DNA of 64,000 nucleotides from Caenorhabditis elegans. Its lineage: Eukaryota; Nematoda; Chromadorea; Rhabditida; Rhabditidae. Positions 9,874 through 20,680 of this stretch are shown here, piece after piece. The first letter of the stretch is position 1. Every line of letters begins with the position of its first letter. A program made the translations under genes and the position numbers. The notes under the pieces were generated by a model. It had not been told where the DNA came from and did no database searches. It saw only the letters and a list, made by a program, of their open reading frames with translations. The stretch is from assembly GCF_000002985.6 (NCBI RefSeq), contig NC_003280.10:13760501-13824500 (forward strand), read 5' to 3'.

Positions 9874-10475
9874 CGTGCGAAAAATGACAAAAAAACACAA
9901 TTGCCGCGTAGCTCCACAGGCTCGCCACAGAAACAAATTTGACAAAAGAGCAACAAAGCGATGCCGCCTTCACAGGCAGATATCACATCACTACCCCCTC
10001 CCACTCTCTTCACAGAAATAAATTGGAATGAACCTCACAAAACGTCCTAAAGGTTGGAGATTAAATTGTAGACATACCAACTATACTGCTAAATTAGAAT
10101 ACTTGGTACATCGTTAATGCTACTTATGTACATCCATTTCTCTGTCAGTACGGAGATGATATCTGCAATCTGGCTTGCACAAAACAAATTGGACAAAAGA
10201 GAGATGTCAACAAAGCGACGCCGACTCCATAAAAATCACAGATAAAATACTGCAACTCCGTCCACTGAATTATGTTTTTGTGAATTATGCTTTGATGGGG
10301 CCTCTCTCTTTTCATATGTTTTTGTGTAACGTGTCATTTTTATGTGATAAATTTTTTATTTTTGAAAAATTCCTATTCAGTTCTTGTTGTATTATGAAAA
10401 CAGATAATACAAAATGAATGTCAGAAAATCCAGAATAACATGTTTTTATTGGATACCTCCTTTGTCAGTGTTCCA
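9874..10475. other. Spacer with a short duplicated segment
   Basis: Two related stretches share ACAAATTTGACAAAAGAG and CAACAAAGCGATGCCG (about 9930-9968, and 10178-10226 with changes). No coding region is supported. Confidence 0.4.
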
Positions 10476-10476
10476 T

Positions 10477-10483
10477 ATAAAAA
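10477..10483 (+). promoter_or_regulatory. TATA box of the peptide relic
   Basis: TATAAAA lies 39 bases upstream of the ATG at 10522, in the position expected for a core promoter of a compact secreted-peptide gene. Confidence 0.5.
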
Positions 10484-10521
10484 GAGCCCTGTAAGAATGG
10501 AATAGTCACAATTCAGTCAAC

Positions 10522-10776
10522 ATGAATTTCATCGTCTACCTTCTTGTCCTTGTCGCCTTTGCTGCAAACTTCGGATTCTGTCAATGACGTCCATTTCCTG
10601 CTCCAGCTCCTGTAAGTTTTCAAAGAAATATTATATTCGAGAAACTGATCATATTTCGTATAACACTGAAAACTTCAAGAAAATTCAGAAATTCTTATTT
10701 TCCAGAGAGTGTGAAGAAGCAAGCACAATATGCATTCAATGATGGGATTGAAACTTCGTTCAACAGTGCCCAATGA
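10522..10776 (+). pseudogene. Small secreted-peptide pseudogene
   Basis: Exon 1 (10522-10611) begins with a signal peptide, MNFIVYLLVLVAFAANFGFC, followed by Gln and then an in-frame TGA at 10585-10587 where the sister copy reads SAP. The exon would otherwise continue as PFPAPAP to a normal donor (CCT|GTAAGT). Exon 2 starts after TTCCAG at 10706. It lacks the first G present in the sister copy, so the frame is also shifted. The frame one base off (ESVKKQAQYAFNDGIETS...) is clean and ends in TGA at 10774-10776. With two lesions it is a pseudogene, although its TATA box, splice sites and poly(A) signal (AATAAA near 10827) remain. Confidence 0.65.
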
Positions 10777-11134
10777 AGCGAGTCTAACGATCCTTCTAAG
10801 GATTAATTCGGCCATGTTTGTTTGAGAATAAATATATTGAACATTGGGAATCTTTTTTTTTTAGTTCAATCAATTGATCTTTTGTGGAATTTTGTTAGCA
10901 ATAGTGTGATTCAGTTAAAAAATATTCGTTTAGTTGAAATTAAACTGCAGACTTCACATCAAAAAATGTTTTTTTTTGTGTACACTTGATTTATTGCAAT
11001 CAAAGACTGAGTCCCATTTTGTTATCAGAGGAAATTCCATGTATTTAACGGAAAGAGTGATAAGGAAAATTCACTCACAAAAACTCACTCGTCGGAAAAT
11101 ATTCATACTACTACAAGCATACACATTTCGAAAA
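10777..11134. other. Spacer upstream of the single-unit FTH gene
   Basis: AT-rich. An open frame continues upstream of the chosen start of the next gene, with an alternative ATG at 11039 (frame MYLTERVIRKIHSQKLTRRK). That would add 32 residues and might hold a weak F-box-like helix; it cannot be decided from sequence. Confidence 0.35.
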
Positions 11135-12715
11135 ATGAATGATTTGTGTAAAAAACTGTCCCATTTATTTTCAAAGCCGAAAAACAAAACGTGAGTTTTA
11201 AATTGACCGGAAAATTGAGAGTTCAGTTTTGTTAGATTTTTTAAATATATGTTTTTGGTATTTATTAAGTTGTCAAGTATTAAGTACTATTGAGCATTAG
11301 ATTAAAGTTACTGTTAGTTGGATTTTACCTGAAAAATTATTTTACAAAACCTCAAATTTTCGGAAAAAAGTCCGAAATTTTCGGAAATTTGGCAGTGTGT
11401 CAAAATTTTAATTTTGATTTTTAAATCATTCTCAGTGATATCACAGAGAAAAAAAACAAATGCATTCATTGAAAAAAAAACCATTGATTTTGGCTAATTT
11501 TTCAAGCTCTTTTTTCTCGGAACGACTCTTTTTCAAAGTTCCAGCGCAAATTTTTTATAGCTATGGAAAAATAGTTTTTAACGTATCAAAACGTTTTTTT
11601 TCATAGTAAAAAAATGAAATTGACAAAACAAAAATGAAATTTTCAATAATTGTATTTTACATATTAAAACTTTGTGCTGTAAATTGAAATTAAAGTGTGG
11701 CACAAAAAAATGGGCTTAGTTTCAAGTGGGTTTTTTTCCAGTGGGGGATGTGAACTTTAATTTGATTTTTTTTAAACCTCAGATCATCTAAAATCTTGAC
11801 CTCCACATTGAATTCCTTTCAAAACTCCAGTAGAATTGGAATCCGAATCATCGTTTCAAATACCGTCCGATTGACCATCTACACCCGAAAAAGCCCTCCC
11901 AGGATAACAATTAACTTTCAAGGCATTACCGCCTCCATGAAATATGTAAATGCGATTCTAGCAATCGAAATTCCAATTTCTTATATATCTATCCAGTTTG
12001 TTAACAGAGAGTGTTGGAAGTCACTAAATCCCGAAGTAGTGTCTCATGTCGGGATGCTACTATTAGAGGAAATGGCCAAAATGCTGAAATCAAGCAATGT
12101 GAAGCTAAAAAAGTTTTCTGTACGTCTTTTCGAGACGCCATCAGACCCTATCGAGAAAATTCTATCAGATTTGGATGTGAAAGTTTTGGTATTGAAGACA
12201 GACTGGGATGAAGATGATGAAGATAAGAAGCCTATTCAAAAAGTCGAATCGGATAACTGGAAAAAGGTCAGAGCGCTGTACATCAACTCGTTCTATTTGG
12301 CGGGTCCTGTTCAACAAATCTCACATTTGTCGACTGCCTCATGCTTTTTCAATTCGATCAATTTCGACGATTTGGTCTTCTTGAAAAATGTTAGTTTTAA
12401 ATCAATCTGGTTTCCTCATTTAATACAAAATTACAGCATTTCCTCGATGCACCACATGCACGTGAATACGTCATTCACTATCGAGAATTCGATGGGCATC
12501 CTATGATGGTACTTCCTCAAAAAATGGGATTAATTACAATCGTGGGAGATCCAATCGATGTAGATCATTGTGAAACTGGAGAAGACATCTACAAATTTCA
12601 CGTGATGGACGAGAATCACGATATTTCAATTAATTTGTGTATGAGGGAATACGCAAATTTGCATTCGATTACTTTTACACGGGAGCCGCCTTTGGTGAAG
12701 CAGTTTTCGGAGTGA
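11135..12715 (+). CDS. FTH/DUF38-like protein, single unit
   Basis: Exons 11135-11190, 11783-12389 and 12437-12715 join in frame (phases 2 then 0), giving about 313 residues. The body resembles the FTH (DUF38) domain of the large C. elegans F-box-associated family: a region with KVESDNWKKVRALYIN (the place of the usual LEQW motif), then NFDDLVFLKN, followed after the intron by HFLDAPHAREY. No clear F-box is visible. Family members are generally thought to be substrate adaptors for SCF ubiquitin ligases, but without an F-box this role is uncertain. The exon phases are identical to those of the repeated units in the gene just downstream. The start may instead be the ATG at 11039. The stop TGA falls inside the region homologous to linker sequence in the neighbour. 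Confidence 0.65.
11191..11782 (+). other. Intron 1 of the single-unit FTH gene
   Basis: 592-bp AT-rich intron, donor GTGAGT and acceptor CCTCAG. No repeat or RNA gene recognised. Confidence 0.5.
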
Positions 12716-13208
12716 GGTTTTGAATAATCGCCTTTGGGTTTTGAAAAGAATGTATATGAACGCCTGCCGCCCACGCCTCGCGCCTCGAGCCGCGCCTTTT
12801 GTATAGTGCGACGCGAAACCCAAAACGTGTCGGCCGCGGCAAGAGAACCATCTTTCGCACTATTTGATGTGAACACCAAACCTGTGCCTTTTTTCCATAT
12901 GCAGAAATGAGGCAAGAGGCCGGCGTGAGGCCGGCAAGTTGGAGGCAGGTGTCAGGTCCTGAAACCGCGCCTGCCTCTTATGGAAGCCTTCGTGTCTGGT
13001 TACCAAAAAAATATGCGTAGTAGGGCTTCACATAGACGTCTGCAGGAATTTTAAAAAGAATATGCGTTTTTTTCTGGAAACAGTCTGAGCAGGCTTGTGT
13101 AATTTGTGTAGTTGGTGTAGACAGTTACTTGTTTGATTTCTGGAAACAGTCTGTTAGGGCAGTGCAAAACTTTGCGGTTTCTTTGCCTCTTAATCATTAT
13201 CATTTCAG
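12716..13208. repeat. Intergenic spacer with dispersed GC-rich repeat
   Basis: About 12760-12882 is a GC-rich repeat (around GTGTCGGCCGCGGCAAGAGA and TTTCGCACTATTTGATGTG). It recurs inverted at 15678-15800 and direct at 17232-17330. Next comes a GGCAGG-type segment (12905-12990). A direct repeat of CTGGAAACAGTCTG (about 13073 and 13140) lies just before the first exon of the next gene. The 5' exon of that gene is expected here but was not found. Confidence 0.6.
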
Positions 13209-16200
13209 CCCAATCGTGACAAACTACCACTCGTCGACTGTCGAGTTACTCGAAAACAGCCAGAACATTAGTGTCTTTCTAGTGATACTGAGAGACTCCA
13301 TTATGTTTCAACTCACTTATCAACCGAAAACTAGCTTGGAAAAACAAAATGCCATCTTCGATTATAAAAAGCAGATGTCTGGATGCTCTGTGAATTCTGA
13401 GAATAGAACTGAATTGGGTGTGAATCTAGATTATCGTACTCTTTTTTGCACCCACTTGAAGTACTTATTAGACAGAATTGGATATTGTACATTTGCAGCA
13501 TTTTCCTTTGTGTTCTACGGAAAATTAATGAGTGAATATGTTGTAGGAGATGAAAGTGATATGTTACACATGGAGTTTTTCAATGTATTCGATAAATTTG
13601 TTCAACCAAATTCCATAAAAGCATTGGTATTTAGTGTCAATTTCAAATTTCATCCTCTCGCTATCAATTACATCACCTCGGTACTCTCATTCTTCCAACC
13701 CGGCCCGCTTCAATCTATCATGCTTGACATGGATAAAAGGACAACCGCTATGAACTTGGAAAGTATTGTGCGCCTGGAACAATGGGAACAAGCTGCTATG
13801 ATTTTGATGTCGGATATTACTGTGAAATTCGCAAGGAGGGATTTTGGGCATTTGGGCATTGCAAAAATCATAGCCCACCCGATTTCTTTCGAAGATCTAA
13901 CGTTTCTAAAAGAGGTTACTCACTGGGAGGTTTTTTATTGTTGGAAAATGTAAGCTTTTCAGCATTTTATCACTTCTGACATCCCTCAGATGTTTGAGAT
14001 TAAGTATCTCCGTTCCTCTGAGATCAATGTCAATGTTGCTCAGAAACTTCTAGAGACATTTGGACCACCAGCTCACGAAGAGTATGCAAGTGCAGAGCAA
14101 TGTGATCGAATTTGGTGCCTTCCGATTTCAAATTCCGAGAATTGTGTTCTCGTCAAACACATATTCTGTCGTCGGCGAGAGTACGGCTCATTCAACTTCA
14201 GTCGACGCTTGGCATCTGAGTTGGAGTTGATGAGGTGAGTTGTGGCACTTTCAATACATAGTACTGCAAAATAGTTTTTTTCAGCACCACATCTCCCAAC
14301 CGATCTCAAATACTCTCTGCACTCGTCAAGAAAATAGAAGCGTTGAAAAACTGGTCTCTCAAAGTTAGAATAGATGAGGGCCAGGTTCAGATCAACTTCA
14401 CTCACTCACCCTGGCCGACCAAAAGCATCTGCTATAAAAATCACAGAGAAGGATGTCTGTTGGAGTATGAATTTCACAAAGTAGTGTTTGATGAGAACTT
14501 TGCCGTTGCATCCTGTGATGATCTGAACTTCGTAATGAATAGTGTGCAAGAGTTTGACAAGTTTGAAATTGAATCTGGCGAGATCTCAGCGCCAAATCGA
14601 GACGATGATCCAAATAACTCTAATGAAACAATTTTACCATATTGGTTGACTAATCTGAAAACACATTTGAAGCAAAGATCACAGATGCTTACTGTCGGAA
14701 CTTTTAAGCTGAACTTGAAAAATCACGCTCCAAACAATCGGTTCTTTTCAATCCTGTCACTGATTGCCTCGGAAACTATCGAGTTGAAGACTACTGTCCA
14801 GGAAGCAAAGTTAAAGTTGAAAGAAATTAATGTAACAAATGCCAAGGAGTTTAAAGCAGAATCGTTTCAATTATCCGTTCCTATCAAATTGTTGCTTCAT
14901 TTTTCAAATGTGTCTGCGACGTTACAGACAGTTTCAATTCAAGATCTCAATATATTGAAAGAGGTGAGGGAAACTTTTTTCTATCACAGGTAAAGGTTCG
15001 GTCTGTCAAGAAATCATAAACACGTGCACGCCCATTTCTTGGCTGTTCATTCTGCAACCAAAACATTCCAATTTTCAGCACTTCCTGAATTCTCCAATCA
15101 AGCTCAAGTTTATCATCAACGACACTCTTTCAAAAAATGAAGATGTGAATGTTACAAACCTACTGGAAATGTTTGGAGCACCCGACCGTATTGAAGATGT
15201 CCTCATGGAATGGCGTATTCGGACTCTTAGCACAAAATTCGAGCTAGTCATAGAATACCGCCCATGTGTTCCCATGGGTCAATCATTCACTTTTGAAAGT
15301 TTTGCGATTGCTGACACCGTATTTGAAAAGGTTACTGTTTGAACTCCAGTATGGTCGGGGTACTGTAGTACTGACACCTCACAAACTCCTGAATTCACTA
15401 GAACTAGGTTTGCTGGGAAAGAATTTTTTGCTATTCTGTTGCATCTATGGTAATTTTTTTAGTTATATTTTTTAGCAAAACTGCTATCCTGGTATTAGCG
15501 AGGTTCCAGCAAGCGCGCTCCAATAATTATAAGAGGCCGTGCATTTTGTTATTTCAAAATTCCCGTGCGGTGTCGGTCGCTGAAACTTTCTCATGGTCGA
15601 TTTTGTGAAAATGATTATTTTTTAAAAGTGTAAAATTTTGTGAGTGCTTGATAGTTAAAAAGCGCCACGAAGCCAAAAGCATGGTGTGTTTTCACCACAT
15701 AGTGCGAAAGGTGGTTCTTTCGCCGCAGCCGGCACTGTACAGGAGACGCGGCTCTCGGCGTGAAACATGCGGAGGTCACCTACAAGACAGGCGTTTCGGC
15801 GCCTGCATGGGTGCCCTACACTTGACTGTAAAATTTGCATTTCCGAAAAAAATCTTACTTAAATCGATAATTTTTAATTTTCAGGAACATCAAACACTCG
15901 GTCCAATCAATAACCTAGCCATGTTGCCACTGTAAGCCCTAAGTTTTGTAAACCCCCGCCAACTTTTGCCTTTCTTCCAGCTCCTTCACTACTCGATCCG
16001 TAATTCTCCCCTCCACATTGAATTCCATGAAAGGCGCACAACTCACTGAGATTTACATGTCAGTTGAACGTATCCGAATTACAATATTCTTCCGTTATTT
16101 TCTCCATAATCATGAAAATTGTCGAACCCACGAGTATGAACGTTATCAGAAAGGGTGCCGGGTTAAATGTGATCTTCAAGAAGAGGTAGCTCGACACCAA

Positions 16201-18498
16201 GACTTTATCTCGTTGGCGATTTCCCATTTGTCAGTGATTCTGAAGAGTCACGATAACATGGTTCGATTCAAAATTTATCTACGCGATGATTCTGAAGAGG
16301 ACGACGTTGATAAAAAGGTTCTTCAAGCCCTTGTTGAAGCGCTTAAAGAACGACAGAACAAGCTGAGAATTAAATATTTAGAGGTATATTTCTGGAAGCG
16401 ACCGCTCATCGAACTCGCCGCCTCGCTATTGTCATGGTGCGACCCCATAGATCTTATAAGAATTGTTTTGGAAGCACCATTTTTCAAAGGCATAGTCATC
16501 GAACCGGAAGCTTGTGAACTACTTGTCAACCTAGAACAGTGGAAAAGTGTGAGACAGATGATGTGTCCGTCGCTCGTGTTTCCAACTGCACTGTCAAGTT
16601 TTGAGCATTTTTCTGCCGCTAACTTCACTGTTCCAACAATCAGTTTGGAGCAGTTGAATTCATTGAAAAAGGTAGGCTTCCAATTTTGTTTGAGCACCTT
16701 TCTAACTAAAGTTAAACTTCAGCACTTTATGAATTTCACCACTGAATTCATATTTGCCATTCACTTTCTCGCTTACAAAGATCAAGACATCAATAATATG
16801 GGAGAAAGAGGACCGAAACCCCAAGACGTTTTTTGTACACCTTCTCAGGCTGAATACGGAAATGAAGAATTAGGAAATAAACGGTGGTATTTGCCAATGG
16901 AAAATACGGAGTATCAACTCGATATAATTTATCTACGTTGTGGAAGGCAAGGGGTTCCAGTGTATATTTTCAAGCGGGTTAGTTTTTTTCTCAATTTTTC
17001 TGAAGGTCTTCTACACCTCCAGGTTAACGATAATATAAAAAAATATGTGATTTTTATAGGAACCTCTCATAAAACTGCACCCACTAAGAAAAGCAGAAAA
17101 AGCGCCACCGTTTGATATGCTGCGGCTCGTCACCTGGTTCCCGCTGATTATGAAAAACATTTTGAATGATTGTGCATTCGTCTCAGTGTGAGTTGGATTA
17201 GCGAATGTTTAAATTAGAGCTCCCATGAGGTCGCCGCATGTATCCGAATGTATAGTGCCGCAAACCCCGAACGTGTCGGCCGCTCCAAATAACTACCTTT
17301 CGCACTTCATTGAACACACACTGCGGTGCGAGGCCCGCATTTTGCGCCTCACTCAGCTGGGATCCCTAGTTTGAATGCCAAAGTCTCATTTTTCCAGGGA
17401 AGTGCTCCGCAATGTCTCCAAAGACATTCGCCAGTTCGTAGATCGGAATCGGAGAAATTCAATATTCCAAACATATGACATTTCACTAAGTTTGTCCAGT
17501 GATGATGCCAAACTCTGTATACGACAGTTCAACTCGCACACCATTTTTCACTACTCCCCGCAACCAATAGGCTGCAAGCTCAAAATCACTGAGTTGACTC
17601 AGTTCGGACGCTTTCAGAGCATGCGACAGCTGAATATGACAGACGACACCTATATAAACTATCTGATGCGTATTCTTCAGTACATTTTAAGAGATCAGAG
17701 AGATTGTCTCAACTTTTTCACGTATGGCCTTCATTTTGAAAATGACAATGAGGCAGCCGAGGCAAGAAGACAAGTCAAGAAAATTCTCCTGCCAAATGCA
17801 CTTCGGAGCCACAAGTTCCAGTTAGTAAATTTAGATTTAACCGTAAGAAACGAATCGGAAATTTTGGAGCTTCTCGAATGCTTTGACGCTGGAAAATTGA
17901 AATGTCTGATTTTGGAATTCGCTAGAAAAAAGGAAGAGGAGACTGGAGGGACAATAGAAATTAATCGAATAGCGGAGATGGATCACTGGAGAAATCTGGA
18001 GGAGTTCGCAGTGGTTGACTATGTGATCAATGCGGATCCGTTGAACTTTAACCAATTATTCGGGCATTTCAAAACACTCAACGTTTGCCTGCAAAACTTC
18101 ACAGTTGATAACTTGCTTTTCATGAAACAGGCAAGTTTTCAGGAAGAGAATTTAATAAGATCAAAATTTTCTGAAACTGGATGTCGACTACCAAATAGTT
18201 TTCAAAGTTATTTAAAACAAAAATTGAATTTCAGAAATCCCTAGCATCCTCATTGTATTTACATTTCATTTGCGAAAACTTTGAACTGGAGAACTTGTAC
18301 GAGCTCATTGGACGCCCTTTACTCGAAACTGCGAATGCAGTCAAATACCGAAAATGGTTCTTCAAGTTAATTGGCTCTATAGAAAACACTCTGATATTGA
18401 TAATTCACACTCAAAATGGCAAAATCCATATTCAAATAACTAGAATTCCCACATCAGATGTTCCCCAAAATGCAACAATTCGAGTTGATTTTGAATGA
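13209..18498 (+). CDS. Four-unit FTH/DUF38-like repeat protein
   Basis: Ten exons join in frame: 13209-13914, 13990-14234, 14285-14963, 15079-15330, 15885-15931, 15981-16671, 16723-16977, 17060-17187, 17398-18130 and 18235-18498. They encode about 1333 residues plus an unknown N terminus. Four homologous units of about 300 residues follow one another. Each has a long exon entered in phase 2 and ending in a (F/L)LK(E/K/Q) motif (FLKE, ILKE, SLKK, FMKQ), then an exon starting in phase 0 with HF or a similar sequence. LEQW in units 1 and 3 and ISFEDLTFLKE or ISLEQLNSLKK fit the FTH (DUF38) domain of C. elegans F-box-associated proteins. No F-box is seen. The first exon begins in phase 2, so an upstream exon with the start codon is missing from this model. 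AATAAA occurs right after the stop. The last intron has a GC donor. It could be several genes in annotation, but every junction keeps frame. Confidence 0.65.
15331..15884 (-). repeat. Intron with inverted copy of the dispersed GC-rich repeat
   Basis: Within this 554-bp intron of the FTH gene, 15678-15800 is the reverse complement of the repeat at 12760-12882 (shared TAGTGCGAAAG and GGTTCTTTCGCCGCAGCC-like core). The 5' part is AT-rich. Confidence 0.65.
17232..17330 (+). repeat. Third copy of the dispersed GC-rich repeat, in an FTH intron
   Basis: Direct copy of the repeat at 12760-12882 (ACGTGTCGGCCGCTCCAAAT, then TTTCGCACTTCATTGAACAC), within the intron 17188-17397. Confidence 0.65.
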
Positions 18499-18713
18499 AT
18501 AAATAAAAAATTCTATGAAATAAAATTATTTTTAATTTTATGAAAACGAAAGATTTAAGTACGATTTTTGAAATAAAGGCTTTTTAGCCGAATTTCAATA
18601 AACTGAAGTGTTCTGATTCGATATTATAATTGTTCCAATCCGATTTGCAACTGGCTGCGTGAAACACCAAAAGGGTAATAGTCCCCGGAAGATACTGATC
18701 ACTGCTTTTTTAT
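18499..18713. other. 3' flank of FTH gene up to the arrestin breakpoint
   Basis: Holds the poly(A) signal AATAAA (from 18500) and AT-rich DNA. Sequence before 18714 has no arrestin similarity. Confidence 0.5.
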
Positions 18714-19202
18714 CCGAAAACTGGATTTGTGCCCGGAGAGACTGTACCAATCGATATAAGCATTCAAAACTACTCATCCGTCGAGGTGACCGGCATTGCC
18801 GCTGAAATCGTTTAGCGGTGCATCTGCGTCGCATTCTCCCATGAGAATAATCGACAGTCCTCGGAAACCAACGCTCGACCAATTGCTCTTCACGCCGAGA
18901 GATTCACATTAGGACCCGGTGATGAGTACAAGCTGATCATACCACTTCTACTCCCACTCGTCCCGCCAACCATCGAGCACATCTCTCCGTACATAACCTT
19001 AGAGTACCCGGTGCACGTGACGGTGACCTCTTCATCCACTTATGGGAGGAATGTCGTTTGGGAAGCACCGATTCTGGTGGGGACAGTGCCTATTCGAGCG
19101 ATGCTGCCGCCGCCGCCGATGGTGCCGATGGGAGTTCAAACAGTTCAAACGACGCAGCCGATTGGACAGGAGCTAGGAAATAGTTTAGAACAAAATAAAT
19201 AA
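18714..19202 (+). pseudogene. 3' half of an arrestin gene, separated from its 5' half
   Basis: Reading from CCG at 18714 the frame gives PKTGFVPGETVPIDISIQN, then an in-frame TAG at 18813-18815, where the intact neighbour has CAG. It then continues open to TAA at 19200-19202 with the arrestin C-domain motifs ISPYITLEYPVHVTVT and APILVGTVPIR. The tail is proline-rich but lacks the final PPxY exon. The fragment starts exactly at the codon after which the truncated arrestin at 5818-7661 loses similarity, so the two are probably the halves of one former gene. There is no start codon or 5' exon. Poly(A) signal AATAAA near 19221. Confidence 0.85.
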
Positions 19203-19274
19203 ATCAATATCTTCAATTGAATAAAGCATTCTTGTTCAGCGGGTTTTTTAGGGACGAATCCGATCAGGCTAGTT

Positions 19275-19695
19275 ATAAACTTTTCGGCAAGTCAGCGAAT
19301 TGCCAGATTGCCGATTTGCCGGAAAATTTCAATTCCGGCAAATTGCTAATTTGCCGTTTGCCGGATATCAATTTGCCTGAAGTGTTTAGAGGGATTTTTA
19401 TAATACGGAAACACTTGCAAATGAGCTTTTTTGAATTTTTTTCCCGTTTTCTTTAGATAATTTCATTTTACCGATTAAAAATGACGTTCTGAAATTTCGA
19501 AAAAAAAAAGCGAAACCAAAAGTTTCGACAATTGCCGTTTTTCCGGCAAATTCGGTTAATCGGCAAAATGCCGATTTGCCGGAAATTTCAATTCTGGCAA
19601 TTTGTCGTTTTTCCGGCAAATCGGCAGTTTGCCGGTTCGCCGAATTGCCAATTTGCCGGAAGTTGAAATTTCGGCAATTTACCAATTTATCGATT
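19275..19695 (+). repeat. Composite TTGCCGG dispersed element, copy A
   Basis: TTTGCCGG-type units flank on both sides a unique core of about 90 bp (around GTTTAGAGGGATTTTTATAA and CCCGTTTTCTTTAGATAATT). The same core with the same flanks recurs at 37180-37590 (direct) and, inverted, at 27870-28210. A partial inverted copy lies at 46500-46860. Confidence 0.7.
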
Positions 19696-20610
19696 TGACA
19701 GTTAAATTTTACTGTAAATGATAAATGCCTAAAACACTATGTAAAACACAATATACATGTTTTCACATTCAACTTCGGAGGCGGTAGGCAGGCAGGTAGG
19801 CCGGTATAAGGCTAGTAGGTAGGTCTCATTAAAAAGGCAAAACTTCCTGCAAAAAGGTTGACCCCGAATTTGAACCCAACCCAACTCAACTAGACAGCAT
19901 GCTTCACATTAAATATTCAAAAGAGTCAAAGAAAAGTCAATTTCCTTCATAAAAACTTCATAAAAATGTTCAATTTATGTTTGTGTGTGTGTTCATTACG
20001 AATGACTGCACCCCGGCTCACTCTCGCCTAGCATATTTATAACAACTTTTGCCGAATTTTACCCCGGTTTTCTCACAAAGGTTCTCAAAAATATTCAGGT
20101 TTCCTAATGAGTAATACAAGTATATAAGTATTTTAGTGTCTTTCTCTGCAGTTTAAGGTCCAAAAATTTTCCCATTTGTTCTCTGTTGAATGCCTAAGGC
20201 AGCGGCTCATTTTGGCAAGCCAAGTGCTTGACATACCAGAACTTGCTGAACCTGAGAGGCGATGTTGGGAGGAGAACGAGAATGAGAAGTTTTTTTTTTA
20301 TTTTGGAGTTATTCGATGAGTACTAGGGTGGCAGATGAAGATATTTTGATCAACTTGGACCAGATTTGGAATGATATTTCTATACTAATTGAGATCTTAT
20401 TTCTGCACGCGGACACTGAACCCGTGAATGTCCAAGTGTTAGCTTGGTTTCGACTAGATTGATCTTGCCGTGCGATCTCGGTTGATATGTTTATTTTGAA
20501 TATCTTCGACTTGAAGGGAAAGGATTTGAGTTGAATATCAAAGGTGATCGCATTGCTAGAAGTTGCAATAGAAATTGGGAAAGGCCCTATCGAAAACATG
20601 AAGTTTGATG
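19696..20610. other. Intergenic, no gene supported
   Basis: A short GGTAGGCAGGC-type run lies at 19780-19825. The rest is AT-rich to mixed sequence with no supported exon. A 127-codon minus-strand open frame (20309-20692) has no recognisable product. Confidence 0.4.
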
Positions 20611-20680
20611 GTTGCCCGCGGCCTTGAACCGCGGTAGGACGTGTAGTGGTCGGAGACCCTTCCATTACACTATGAAGACT
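20611..20680 (-). pseudogene. tRNA-like relic with RNA polymerase III A and B boxes
   Basis: On the minus strand TAGTGTAATGG (20672-20662) fits the A box and GGTTCAAGGCC (20630-20620) fits the B box. The T arm folds perfectly (CGCGG, loop TTCAAGG, CCGCG). The acceptor stem and D arm do not pair, so it is not a working tRNA. TTTT follows shortly downstream. It could also be a short tRNA-derived repeat. Confidence 0.4.

Noticed and set aside
13129-13208. Extension of the four-unit FTH gene into upstream open sequence
   Set aside because: No ATG in that frame, and a good acceptor (ATTTCAG) ends at 13208, so the upstream part is probably intron.
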